Shown piece after piece: positions 6,393-13,913 of a DNA stretch of 35,178 nt. This DNA is from Streptomyces longispororuber (GTDB lineage Bacteria; Actinomycetota; Actinomycetes; Streptomycetales; Streptomycetaceae), in contig NZ_BNBT01000090.1 of assembly GCF_014656095.1 (NCBI RefSeq), positions 1-35,178 on the forward strand. The letters are read 5' to 3'. Positions within the stretch are counted from its first letter, which is position 1; the number at the start of each line of letters is the position of its first letter. Position numbers and translations under genes: made by a program. The notes below the pieces were generated by a model, which made no database searches, was not told the DNA's origin, and was given only the letters and a program-made list of their open reading frames with translations.

Positions 6393-7327
6393 AGCGCCGC
6401 GGCGGCGGCCGTGTCCTCGATGGCCATGCCGACGCCGCGGAACACCGACGTACGGCCGTCCCCCGTCGCTGTCCCCGCCACCAGCTCGCCGAGCTCGACG
6501 AGTTGGTGGGCGCCGATGAGCCCCGCGGCGAGCGCGGCCCGTACCTCGGCGGCCTCCTCGACCGCCGCGGACCGCTCCTCCACCACGACGAACGCGTCCG
6601 CGAGCAGGGCCGGTTCGACCTCGACCGCGTCCTCGTGGGTGCCGCCGATCACGTTGAGGTGCGCGCCCGGGGCGATCCAGTCGGCCGCCACCAGGGGGGT
6701 GCGGTCGCTGGTCGAGGTCGTCGTGCAGACGATCTGGGCGTCCCGTACGGCGTCCTCGGCCGTGTCGCACACGGTCACCCGCACGGCGGGCGACAGGCTC
6801 TCCCCTACCCACTGGGCGAACGTCCGCGCGCGGGCAGGTGTGCGGGAGAACACGCGGACCGAGCGGACGGGGCGGACGGCCGACACCGCCCGCACCAACG
6901 CCCGCGCCTGCACCCCGGCCCCGATGACGGCGAGGTCCTCGGCGTCCTCGGGGGCGCACAGGCGGGTCGCGAGGGCCGCGACCGCGCCCGTCCGCACGGC
7001 GGTCAGCTCGGCGCCCTCAAGGAGCGCGCTGACCCGTCCGGTCTCCAGGTCCGTCAGCACCACCACGCCGTGGATCAGCGGCAGGCCGCGGCCGGGGTTG
7101 TCCGGGGTGAGCGTGGTGATCTTGACGCTGCCCACCCCGTGCCGCTCCCAGACCGCCGTCCCGGCCAGCAGCTCCCGCTGCGGGCCGTGCTGGACGACGG
7201 TGCGGGACGGTGAGGAGGTCTTGCCCGCCGAGAGGTCGGCGAACGCGTCGGCGAGGGTGTCGACCACCCGCAGCAGCCGCTCCTCGCCCGCCATGTCCTC
7301 GGCGGTGATCATCAGCGGGTGGTTCAT
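6353..7327 (-). CDS. Ornithine cyclodeaminase/mu-crystallin-family dehydrogenase, SbnB-like
   Basis: A 324-residue NAD(P)-dependent enzyme of the OCD/mu-crystallin family. The Rossmann loop LAVIGAGVQARALVRA is near residue 133. KITTLTPDNPGRGLPLIHG and ELTAVRTGAVAALAT are the conserved N-terminal substrate-pocket segments, and VIGGTHEDAVEVEP fits the later conserved Asp region. The family includes SbnB and VioK, which oxidatively split the amino-acid adduct made by SbnA/VioB to release 2,3-diaminopropionate. An SbnA-like enzyme in the next operon suggests the analogous reaction with a threonine-derived adduct, yielding 2,3-diaminobutyrate. True ornithine cyclodeaminase, or an imine reductase role, are alternatives. 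It is the last gene of the seven-gene operon and overlaps the aldolase stop as ATGA. Confidence 0.82.
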   Translation of the reverse strand: MNHPLMITAEDMAGEERLLRVVDTLADAFADLSAGKTSSPSRTVVQHGPQRELLAGTAVWERHGVGSVKITTLTPDNPGRGLPLIHGVVVLTDLETGRVSALLEGAELTAVRTGAVAALATRLCAPEDAEDLAVIGAGVQARALVRAVSAVRPVRSVRVFSRTPARARTFAQWVGESLSPAVRVTVCDTAEDAVRDAQIVCTTTSTSDRTPLVAADWIAPGAHLNVIGGTHEDAVEVEPALLADAFVVVEERSAAVEEAAEVRAALAAGLIGAHQLVELGELVAGTATGDGRTSVFRGVGMAIEDTAAAAALYDASCGEGAVPG

Positions 7328-8340
7328 GCGGCCTTGCCGTCCTTACGGGTGCTGAGGTCGGCGACGACGTCGACGATCAGGTCCTCCTGTCCGGCGATGG
7401 CCTGGCGCCTGCCGAGCTCGAAGAACACGTCGCGGGGGTCGACACCGGCGCGCTCGGCGCGGTCGAGCACCTGGTGCTTGAACCCCGAGAAGACGCCGGC
7501 CAGGCCGCTGACGATGCTCAGCGAGCCGGTGACCGGTGGCGCGGGCATGAGTTCCCGCTCCGCGAACTCGGCGGCGTCGAGCAGCGCGTACAGATCGATC
7601 CCGGTGGGGAATCCGGTGCGCTCCAGGACCGGAACGAGCACCTCTAGCTGGGCGTTGCCCGCCCCGGCGCCGAAGCCGCGGGCGCAGCCGTCGATGATCG
7701 TCGCGCCCGCCGTGGCGGCGGCCACCGAGTTGGCGACGGCCATGCCGAGGTTGTTGTGCCCGTGGAAGATCACGGGCACGTCGACGGCCCCGGCGATGGC
7801 GCCGATCCGCTCGGTGACGTCCGCGGGCAGGAAGTGGCCGGCGGAGTCCATGATGCCGACCGCCTGCGCCCCGTACGCCACGGCGTTCGCCGCGTGCTCG
7901 GCCAGCTCGGCCGGGGTCGCCATGTGGCTCATCATCAGCACGCAGTGCGCCTCGGCGCCCTCCGCGCGCAGGAATTCCAGGTGGCGCTCCGCCAGCGAGG
8001 TCTCGGTGCAGTGCACGCCGATCCGCAGGACGTCGGCCCCGTGGGCGACCGCCTTGCGCAGATCGGCGGAGGTGCCCCAGCCGGGCAGCATGAAGACGCC
8101 CATCCTGCTCGTGGTCAGTGCCTCGCGCACGGTCGACAGCATCTCGTCGTCGCTGACGGCGGCCCGCCCGACCTGGAGGGACGAGGCTCCCAGGCCGTTG
8201 CCGTGGCCCACCTCCACCACCGGGACCCGCGCGGCGTCGGCGGCCTCCGCGTAGCCGCGCAGCGCGGCGGCGCCGAGCTGGTGCCGTACCGCGTGCTGGC
8301 CGTCGCGCAGCGTGGGGTCGTGGATCGTCACGGAGGTCAT
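7324..8340 (-). CDS. 4-hydroxy-2-oxovalerate aldolase family (BphI/MhpE/NikB-like)
   Basis: A 338-residue metal-dependent class II aldolase of the HMGL-like TIM-barrel group. The N-terminal DPTLRDGQHAVRHQ carries the catalytic Arg and metal-binding Asp. FHGHNNLGMAVANS is the metal-binding H-x-H. The C-terminal region (VFSGFKHQVLDRAERAGVDP) matches the communication domain that contacts the partner dehydrogenase. Known members cleave or form 4-hydroxy-2-oxo acids with pyruvate or 2-oxobutyrate and an aldehyde. The partner dehydrogenase is encoded directly upstream with an ATGA overlap. In nikkomycin biosynthesis the homologous NikA/NikB pair works in the synthetic direction, and the exporter-led operon here suggests the same, rather than aromatic meta-cleavage catabolism, whose ring-cleavage genes are absent. 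Confidence 0.9.
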   Translation of the reverse strand: MTSVTIHDPTLRDGQHAVRHQLGAAALRGYAEAADAARVPVVEVGHGNGLGASSLQVGRAAVSDDEMLSTVREALTTSRMGVFMLPGWGTSADLRKAVAHGADVLRIGVHCTETSLAERHLEFLRAEGAEAHCVLMMSHMATPAELAEHAANAVAYGAQAVGIMDSAGHFLPADVTERIGAIAGAVDVPVIFHGHNNLGMAVANSVAAATAGATIIDGCARGFGAGAGNAQLEVLVPVLERTGFPTGIDLYALLDAAEFAERELMPAPPVTGSLSIVSGLAGVFSGFKHQVLDRAERAGVDPRDVFFELGRRQAIAGQEDLIVDVVADLSTRKDGKAA

Positions 8341-9266
8341 CGGCCCGCTCCCGTCCACGCCACCGCGGAGAGCCGGGCGGCGTGCTGCTCGGCGACCATG
8401 ACGGCGGCCGAGTTGATGATGTCCAGGTTGCCCGCGTACGGCGGCAGCACCTCGCTGGCCGCCATGACCTCCAGGGAGACGGTGACCCGGTCCCCGTTCA
8501 CCGCGCAGGCGACGGCCTCGTAGCCGGGCTGCACGGCCCGGACCCGCTCGGCGGCCGCGTCGACGACGCCGCGCACGGCCTCGGCGTCGGCTCCCGGGAC
8601 GACCGCGTGGACGGCCGTGCGGAAGGGCGCCGGGGGGACGGCGGGGCTGATGTTGAGGACCGCCTTGGTGTCGCGCACACCGGAGAACGCGGTGAGGGCG
8701 TCCTGGGTGGTGGCCACGTACTCGTCGAGGTTCAGCCGGGTCGCTCGGCCCGCGATGGTCGAGGCCACGGTGGAGACGACCTCGATGTACGTGACGTCGA
8801 ACGCGTCCGCGAGCGCGTGCGCGATCGGCACCGACGCCTGGCCGCCGCAACTGACGAGGTTGACGTTGCGCACCGTCGGCACCTGCGGTCCGGTGACGGT
8901 CGGCACCACCATCTGCCCGATCTTGCTGGGCGTCATGTCGATCAGCAGCGTGCCCAGCGGTTCGAGCAGCCGCCAGTGTTCGGCGTGCGCCATGGCGTTG
9001 GTGGCGTCGAAGACGACGTCGAAGGCCTCGGGCGCGGCGAGGATCGCGTCGATCCCGTCCGCCGACGTCGGGCAGCCGAGCCCGGCGGCGTACCGCAGGC
9101 CCGCGGAGCGGGGGTTGCGTCCGACCACCAGGGCGCACTCCAGGACGTCGGAGCGGTGCGCCTTGCTGACCAGGTCCTGGCCGATGGCTCCGGTGCCGAT
9201 GACGGCCACGGAGAGGGGGCGTACGGTTCCGGGGGTGACACCGGTGGTGTCGTCAACGACGGTCAT
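8337..9266 (-). CDS. Acylating aldehyde dehydrogenase (BphJ/MhpF/NikA-like)
   Basis: A 309-residue CoA-acylating aldehyde dehydrogenase that interconverts an acyl-CoA and an aldehyde with NAD(H). The nucleotide loop is VAVIGTGAIGQDLV near residue 22. The catalytic cysteine is in NLVSCGGQASVPI near residue 135. The C-terminal part (VSLEVMAASEVLPPYAGNLDIINSA) is typical of the family. It forms a channelling complex with the aldolase encoded next. In a synthetic setting it would reduce an activated acid to the aldehyde that the aldolase extends. The acyl group is unknown; acetyl or propionyl are family defaults, and picolinyl is used in nikkomycin. The start at 9266 overlaps the CitE-like gene by 14 bp. 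Confidence 0.9.
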   Translation of the reverse strand: MTVVDDTTGVTPGTVRPLSVAVIGTGAIGQDLVSKAHRSDVLECALVVGRNPRSAGLRYAAGLGCPTSADGIDAILAAPEAFDVVFDATNAMAHAEHWRLLEPLGTLLIDMTPSKIGQMVVPTVTGPQVPTVRNVNLVSCGGQASVPIAHALADAFDVTYIEVVSTVASTIAGRATRLNLDEYVATTQDALTAFSGVRDTKAVLNISPAVPPAPFRTAVHAVVPGADAEAVRGVVDAAAERVRAVQPGYEAVACAVNGDRVTVSLEVMAASEVLPPYAGNLDIINSAAVMVAEQHAARLSAVAWTGAGR

Positions 9267-10158
9267 GGTCCGCCTCCTCGCTGTCGCTCCCCGCGCCGTC
9301 GGCGCGGCGCCCGAACCGGTTGGCCCACGCGTCCCCGAGCGCCACCGTCGTACGGGCCATGCGGGCGAACGGCGGGCCGACCATGTTGCCGTCCAGGACC
9401 GCGATCCCGCCGTCGGCCGCCTCCACCGCCGCGGTGACGCGCCGGGCCCGGCGCAGCTCCTCCGGGTCGGGCCGCAGGGCCTTGTTGATGGCGTCCAGTT
9501 CGGCCGGGTGCACGGTCGCCTTGCCCTGGAAGCCCAGCTCCTGGACGCGGGCGATCTCCTCGGCCAGCACCGCCGGTTCGCCGAGGCGGAAGTTGGCGGT
9601 GTCGATGCAGGCCGTGCCGTAGCGGGCGCAGGCCATGGCCATCGCCTGCCGCGCCGGGAGCATGTTCGCCCAGGTGATCTCGACGCCCATGGTGGCGGCC
9701 AGGTCGGCGGAGCCGAGCACCAGACCGTCGGCGGCCTCCGCTATCGCGTCGAGGTCGGCGACGGCCTGGGGCGTCTCGACGGTCACGTAGATCTGCGGGC
9801 GCACGCCCGCCGAGGCGAGCGTGTCGCGCGCCAGGGTGACCTCGACCGGGGAGTCGACCATGGTCATCACGACGAAGCCCGGTGCGACCGGGCACTCGGC
9901 GAGCATCAGCACGTCGTGGACCGCCTGCAGGGTGCCCAGCGGGTTGACGCGCACGGCGAGGTTCGCCGGCCGGGGGGCCTTCTCCAGGGCCGCCCGGCAC
10001 ACGGTGCGCGCCGCCGTCTTCTGCTGCGGCGGGACCGAGTCCTCCAGGTCGATCAGGTGGAGGTCCGCGTCGTACGACCAGGCCTTGACGACCTGGTCGA
10101 GGGAGAGGGCCGGGGTGTACAGGACGCTGCGAGGGACGGCCCGGGCCGCGCCCGTCAC
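9253..10158 (-). CDS. HpcH/HpaI aldolase / citrate lyase beta-like protein
   Basis: A 301-residue CitE-like TIM-barrel lyase. DLHLIDLEDSVPPQQK holds the first acidic residues, LAVRVNPLGT the conserved Arg strand, IYVTVETPQAV the metal-binding Glu, LGSADLAATMG the metal-binding Asp, and GFQGKATVHPAELDAIN the conserved C-terminal block. Relatives cleave or form malyl-CoA, beta-methylmalyl-CoA or citramalyl-CoA, or hydrolyse malyl-CoA. The start is a GTG at 10158 overlapping the oxoamine synthase stop as GTGA. With a MaoC hydratase nearby, the pair could handle a beta-hydroxyacyl-CoA that becomes one half of the product. The exact reaction cannot be told from sequence. Confidence 0.85.
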   Translation of the reverse strand: MTGAARAVPRSVLYTPALSLDQVVKAWSYDADLHLIDLEDSVPPQQKTAARTVCRAALEKAPRPANLAVRVNPLGTLQAVHDVLMLAECPVAPGFVVMTMVDSPVEVTLARDTLASAGVRPQIYVTVETPQAVADLDAIAEAADGLVLGSADLAATMGVEITWANMLPARQAMAMACARYGTACIDTANFRLGEPAVLAEEIARVQELGFQGKATVHPAELDAINKALRPDPEELRRARRVTAAVEAADGGIAVLDGNMVGPPFARMARTTVALGDAWANRFGRRADGAGSDSEEADHDRR

Positions 10159-11435
10159 CGCAGTGCCTCGGCGGCGGGCGGGCCGGCCGGGCGGGCGCCC
10201 ACCTCGACCAGCACCTTGCCCAGGTCACGGATCTGCTGCTCGGTCTGGCCCGCGCGCATCATGACCCGCAGGCCCGCCGTGCCGCGCGCGACGATCGGGA
10301 AGAACACCGGGGAGACGTAGAAGCCGGCCTCGATGACCCGGCGGCCCGCCTCGATCACGGTCGCGTCGCTCATCGGCACCAGCCGGATCGGGAAGGTGCT
10401 GCCGGCCTGGTCGGTGTGGACCAGCGAGTCGAAGAGCTCGATGTTGCCGTAGAGGCGGTTCTGCAGCGTGGTCAGTTCGTCGGTCCGGTGGATCTCCGCC
10501 GAGGCGAGGCCCGCGCCGACCGAGGCGGTGTCGAGCAACTGGGAGTAGTTCAGGGCGCCGCCGAAGCGCTCGATGATGCGCAGCGTCTGCTTGGACTGCC
10601 CGTCGAGCACGACCGCCGCGCCGCTGGTGCCGAACGCCTTGTTGAGGGTGACCACCGTGATGGTGCGCTCGTCCGGGGCCGGGTGGTGCGTGCGGACGTA
10701 GCCGATGCCCCGCTCGCCGTACGCCGACAGCGAGTGCGAGTCGTCGTAGTAGACCAGCAGGCCGTACCTGTCCTGGAGCTCGGCGAGCTCCTTGACCGGC
10801 GCGTAGCCGCCCAGGCTGTCGCTGCCGTCGCAGACGTAGGCGACCTGGGCGTACTTCTTGCACATGTCCTCGATGAAGTCGAGGTCGTGATGGCGGGAGG
10901 TGACGACCTCGGTCTCGTCCGCGCAGACCGGCTTGACGTTGGCCATCGACACATGGGCGTTCTTGTCGAAGATCATCAACGGCCGGGTGCCGTTGCCCAG
11001 GTGGCCGGAGGCGATCAGCGGGAGCAGGCCGAAGGTCGCGGTGCTCGCGGCGATGGAGCAGACGACCTGGGCGCCGAACAGCTCGCCGAGGGAGATCTCC
11101 AGCTCCTGCATGGCGGGTATCTGGACCCGGCTGCGCGCGATGCAGTGGTCGAGCACGCCGTAGCGGCGCAGCGCGTCGACGGCGCCCTCGATCACCTCGG
11201 GGTGGGAGTCGAGGTCCAGGTAGGAGCAGCAACTGAAGTTGACGAACTCGTGGCCCGCGGGGATGAAGTCATGGCCCTCGGTGGCCCGCAGGACGCCCGT
11301 ACCCGCGTCGTAGTCGGCGACGATCCCGGCGAGGCCGTGGCGTTCCGACATGTCCCAGAACTCGTTGCCGATACCGATCAGCTTGTCGTTGTTGCGGTAC
11401 CGGTGTGCGGGAGTGATGGTCTGGCGCTCGGTCAT
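10155..11435 (-). CDS. Alpha-oxoamine synthase family PLP enzyme
   Basis: A 426-residue fold-type I PLP enzyme of the group containing 8-amino-7-oxononanoate synthase, glycine C-acetyltransferase, serine palmitoyltransferase and CqsA. NFSCCSYLDLDSHPEV stands where family members have the N-x-YLG segment. VYYDDSHSLSAYGERGIGYV contains the PLP-nitrogen Asp and stacking His region. TLNKAFGTSGAAVV contains the Schiff-base Lys. Such enzymes join an amino acid to an acyl-CoA with loss of CO2, giving an alpha-amino ketone. Unlike BioF it is not with biotin genes; it sits between an oxygenase and a CitE-like lyase, so a dedicated role in the product's carbon skeleton is likely. It overlaps both neighbours by ATGA/GTGA. 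Confidence 0.87.
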   Translation of the reverse strand: MTERQTITPAHRYRNNDKLIGIGNEFWDMSERHGLAGIVADYDAGTGVLRATEGHDFIPAGHEFVNFSCCSYLDLDSHPEVIEGAVDALRRYGVLDHCIARSRVQIPAMQELEISLGELFGAQVVCSIAASTATFGLLPLIASGHLGNGTRPLMIFDKNAHVSMANVKPVCADETEVVTSRHHDLDFIEDMCKKYAQVAYVCDGSDSLGGYAPVKELAELQDRYGLLVYYDDSHSLSAYGERGIGYVRTHHPAPDERTITVVTLNKAFGTSGAAVVLDGQSKQTLRIIERFGGALNYSQLLDTASVGAGLASAEIHRTDELTTLQNRLYGNIELFDSLVHTDQAGSTFPIRLVPMSDATVIEAGRRVIEAGFYVSPVFFPIVARGTAGLRVMMRAGQTEQQIRDLGKVLVEVGARPAGPPAAEALR

Positions 11436-12298
11436 GACGTGGTACCCGCCGGTTCGTAGTTGTAGACGCCCTTGAGCTTGCGGTAGATCGCGGTGTAGAC
11501 CGCCACGCCGAAGACGTACGGGCGGCGGAAGATCTTGGCGTCGCGCATCCAGAAGTTCATGTTGATGTTCATGTCGTCCAGCGACTCGGCCTGGTGCCAC
11601 CAGCCGAGGGGCAGGTACAGCATCTCGCCGGGCTTGAGGACCAGTTCGCGGCGCTGGGCGAGCTTGGCGGCGAGCTTGGGGTAGCGCGCCCAGTCCACGT
11701 CGTCGAAGTCGAAGACCTGCGACTTGTCGCCGAACCCGCGCCTGAGCGACCTCGGGTAGTACTCCCAGAAGCCGGGAGGGGCGAGGACGAACCGCTTGCT
11801 GCCTTCCAGGCAGATGTTGAAGTTCTCCAGCTCGTCGAAGTGGCTCTGGGTGAACACGCCTTTGTGGCTGATCCACAGGTTGGCGGCGTTCATGGGGCCG
11901 CGGTAGTCGAAGAGCTTCCCGGCGTCGAAGCCGAGGATCGCGTTGACGTCGGCCGGGCTCTCACGGAAGTTCGAGACGATGCGGTTCCACGTCTGCGGGT
12001 CGTTCATGTACCGGTCGTCCTCGAAGAACTCCCGGAGCCTGATCTCCCTGGTGGTCCACCGCTCCGGGTTCTGCTTGTTGCCCGGCTCGGTGAACAGCGT
12101 GACCTTCATGTCGCCGAGGCGCTCGGCCACACCGTCGCGCCCCAGGCCCTGGGTGCCCTGCGGCAGGGTGATGACCACGGGGACGTCGGCCCGGATGAGG
12201 GCGTCCCGTCCGAAGGCCAGGAACTCGTCGAACGAGATGCGGGGGACCTGTAGGCCTCCGATGCCGCCTCGCCCGGACACAGAATGCGCTGTATTCAC
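11432..12298 (-). CDS. JmjC/cupin-8 Fe(II)/2-oxoglutarate-dependent oxygenase
   Basis: A 288-residue cupin-like oxygenase. The iron facial triad is visible: TQSHFDELENFNICLEG gives H-x-D, and LYLPLGWWHQAES gives the distal His. NICLEGSKRFVL and the Tyr/Arg-rich PPGFWEYYPRSL segment match JmjC (FIH-like) proteins. The start is the GTG at 12298 with AAGGA upstream; a GTG at 12319 is possible but would overlap the exporter stop. Family members hydroxylate amino acids, peptides or proteins. In this operon it probably hydroxylates a free or carrier-bound amino acid of the product. The C-terminal 35 residues are basic and aromatic (RRPYVFGVAVYTAIYRKL). Confidence 0.82.
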   Translation of the reverse strand: MNTAHSVSGRGGIGGLQVPRISFDEFLAFGRDALIRADVPVVITLPQGTQGLGRDGVAERLGDMKVTLFTEPGNKQNPERWTTREIRLREFFEDDRYMNDPQTWNRIVSNFRESPADVNAILGFDAGKLFDYRGPMNAANLWISHKGVFTQSHFDELENFNICLEGSKRFVLAPPGFWEYYPRSLRRGFGDKSQVFDFDDVDWARYPKLAAKLAQRRELVLKPGEMLYLPLGWWHQAESLDDMNINMNFWMRDAKIFRRPYVFGVAVYTAIYRKLKGVYNYEPAGTTS

Positions 12299-12315
12299 AA
12301 CCCTGTCCTTGTTCT

Positions 12316-13569
12316 TCACTGTTCCGCTGTTGTCATTTCCGGAGCCGGCCGCGCGGCCGGCTCCCCCTTCCGCAGCACCGGCTGACCGGCGAGACTCGCC
12401 ACCAGGGCGACGAGTCCGCCGACGACCCCCGCCCAAGCGGCGTGCGCGGACGTGTGCAGGTCGGCGAGTTGCCCGCCGACGGCCGTGCCCGAGGCGATGC
12501 CGAGGGCGCCGAAACTGTTGAGCCACGAGAACGCCTCGGAGAGGGCGCCCTTGGGGGCCACCGACTGCAGGAGCGTGCTGCCCGCGATCAGCGCGGGCGA
12601 GATCGCGACGCCCGCGACGACCGCGAGGACGGCCATCACCCACAGGGAGTCCGCGAAGGCCAGCGGGGCCGCGCTGAGCATCAGCACACACGTGGTGGCC
12701 GCCAGCAGGCCGCCCTGCGACACACGCCAGTTGACGGCGCCGTAGGTCACCCCGGCGACGAGGCTGCCCACGGCGATGAGCGCCAGCAGCACACCGCCGA
12801 AACCGGACTGCGACCGCTCCTGGGCGAACGCGATCATCGTGACGTCGACCGCACCGAACGAGAACCCCATCCCGGCGTAGGAGATCATCAGCACCCAGAC
12901 CCCGGGCACCGTGATCGCCCGCCGCGGGTGCTCGCCGGGCGTGTGGTCGCTCATCGGCTCGGACCGCCCGTGCAGCGCGACGAAGATCGAGCCGGTCACC
13001 GTCAGGACCGCACAGGCGACCAGACCTCCCGCCGGGTGCGCCGACGAGCTCAACACGGTGACCAGCAAGGGCCCGAGAAGGAAGATCGTGTCGTCGAGCA
13101 TGGACTCCATGGCGTACGCGGTGCGCAGCACGCTCTGGTCGACGAACGCCGCCCAGCGCGCCCGCATGAAGCCGGTGAACGAGACGGAGGTGCATCCGGT
13201 GACCGCGGCGGCGGCCACCATGGCCCACAGCGGAAGCCGCAACCCGACCGCCACCAGCAGCAGGGTCATGCCGACCGCATGCCCCAGGCAGGTGGTGAGC
13301 AGGACCTTCCGCTGGCTGTGCCGGTCGGCGAGACGTCCGAGGAACGGAGCCGCCACCCCCTGGGAGACGAGCATCGCCGCCGCCACCGTGCCCGCGTCGC
13401 CCAGCGATCCGGTGACCGCCGAGATCAGCATGAGACAGCCGATGGAACGCATGGCGATAGGGAAACGACCGACCATGCCCCAGAAAGCCAGAGAACCGGC
13501 GCCAGGAGATTTCAGCAGGCGCAGATAGGACTTCAGCCCGGAATTCGACGGCGACGCACCCTCGGACAC
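12316..13569 (-). CDS. MFS transporter leading the seven-gene operon
   Basis: A 417-residue major facilitator with about 12 hydrophobic segments. The loop FLGRLADRHSQRKVLL is MFS motif A, and a long hydrophilic central loop (SEPMSDHTPGEHPRR region) separates the two halves. The GTG at 13569 is preceded by AGGAG. It is the first gene of a tight operon, with 17 nt to the oxygenase gene and overlaps thereafter. A membrane exporter at the head of a biosynthetic operon is usually a self-protection pump; import of a precursor cannot be excluded. It is unrelated in length and sequence to the DHA2-type exporter at 25081-26481. Confidence 0.88.
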   Translation of the reverse strand: MSEGASPSNSGLKSYLRLLKSPGAGSLAFWGMVGRFPIAMRSIGCLMLISAVTGSLGDAGTVAAAMLVSQGVAAPFLGRLADRHSQRKVLLTTCLGHAVGMTLLLVAVGLRLPLWAMVAAAAVTGCTSVSFTGFMRARWAAFVDQSVLRTAYAMESMLDDTIFLLGPLLVTVLSSSAHPAGGLVACAVLTVTGSIFVALHGRSEPMSDHTPGEHPRRAITVPGVWVLMISYAGMGFSFGAVDVTMIAFAQERSQSGFGGVLLALIAVGSLVAGVTYGAVNWRVSQGGLLAATTCVLMLSAAPLAFADSLWVMAVLAVVAGVAISPALIAGSTLLQSVAPKGALSEAFSWLNSFGALGIASGTAVGGQLADLHTSAHAAWAGVVGGLVALVASLAGQPVLRKGEPAARPAPEMTTAEQ

Positions 13570-13913
13570 AACGCTCCTGTCAGCGCAGAATTAACGACGT
13601 GAGAAAAATTCCTAAGAAGGAGTCCAGGAAATCTCGCGCTGAGAAAAGCCATCCGCCGCACGCCCAGAACTCAACTGCTGCGCGTCAGTGGCGCGATCCC
13701 CCCGTTCCGCCGTCATGCTAGGTCCGCCCTCACAGGGTGTCAACGATCGAACCCGCTCGATACGGCACACCTGACCCCATGCGATATCGGTCAAAATGCC
13801 ACCACCTGGCGTGATTCGAATATTCGGGACGGAGCACCATTCGGGTTTTCCCTTACGATGGCGGCCAAACGCACGCGACCAGTGGCGGTCGTGCGCAAAA
13901 CCGAGGAGGCGGC
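13570..13913. promoter_or_regulatory. Divergent promoter region between the biosynthetic operon and pepP
   Basis: This 344-bp gap is less G+C-rich than its surroundings, with AT-rich patches near 13600-13660 and 13785-13860. It should hold promoters for the seven-gene operon (minus) and the aminopeptidase (plus). A perfect palindrome CGAATATTCG lies at 13817-13826, and GCGATATCGG at 13781-13790 resembles the repeats at 5728 and 5771. A 60-codon reading frame on the minus strand at 13612-13794 has no family features and was not called. Confidence 0.45.

Noticed and set aside
13612..13794. A 60-codon minus-strand frame in the pepP intergenic region
   Set aside because: No ribosome site of note, no family feature, and it occupies the likely promoter region of the seven-gene operon.
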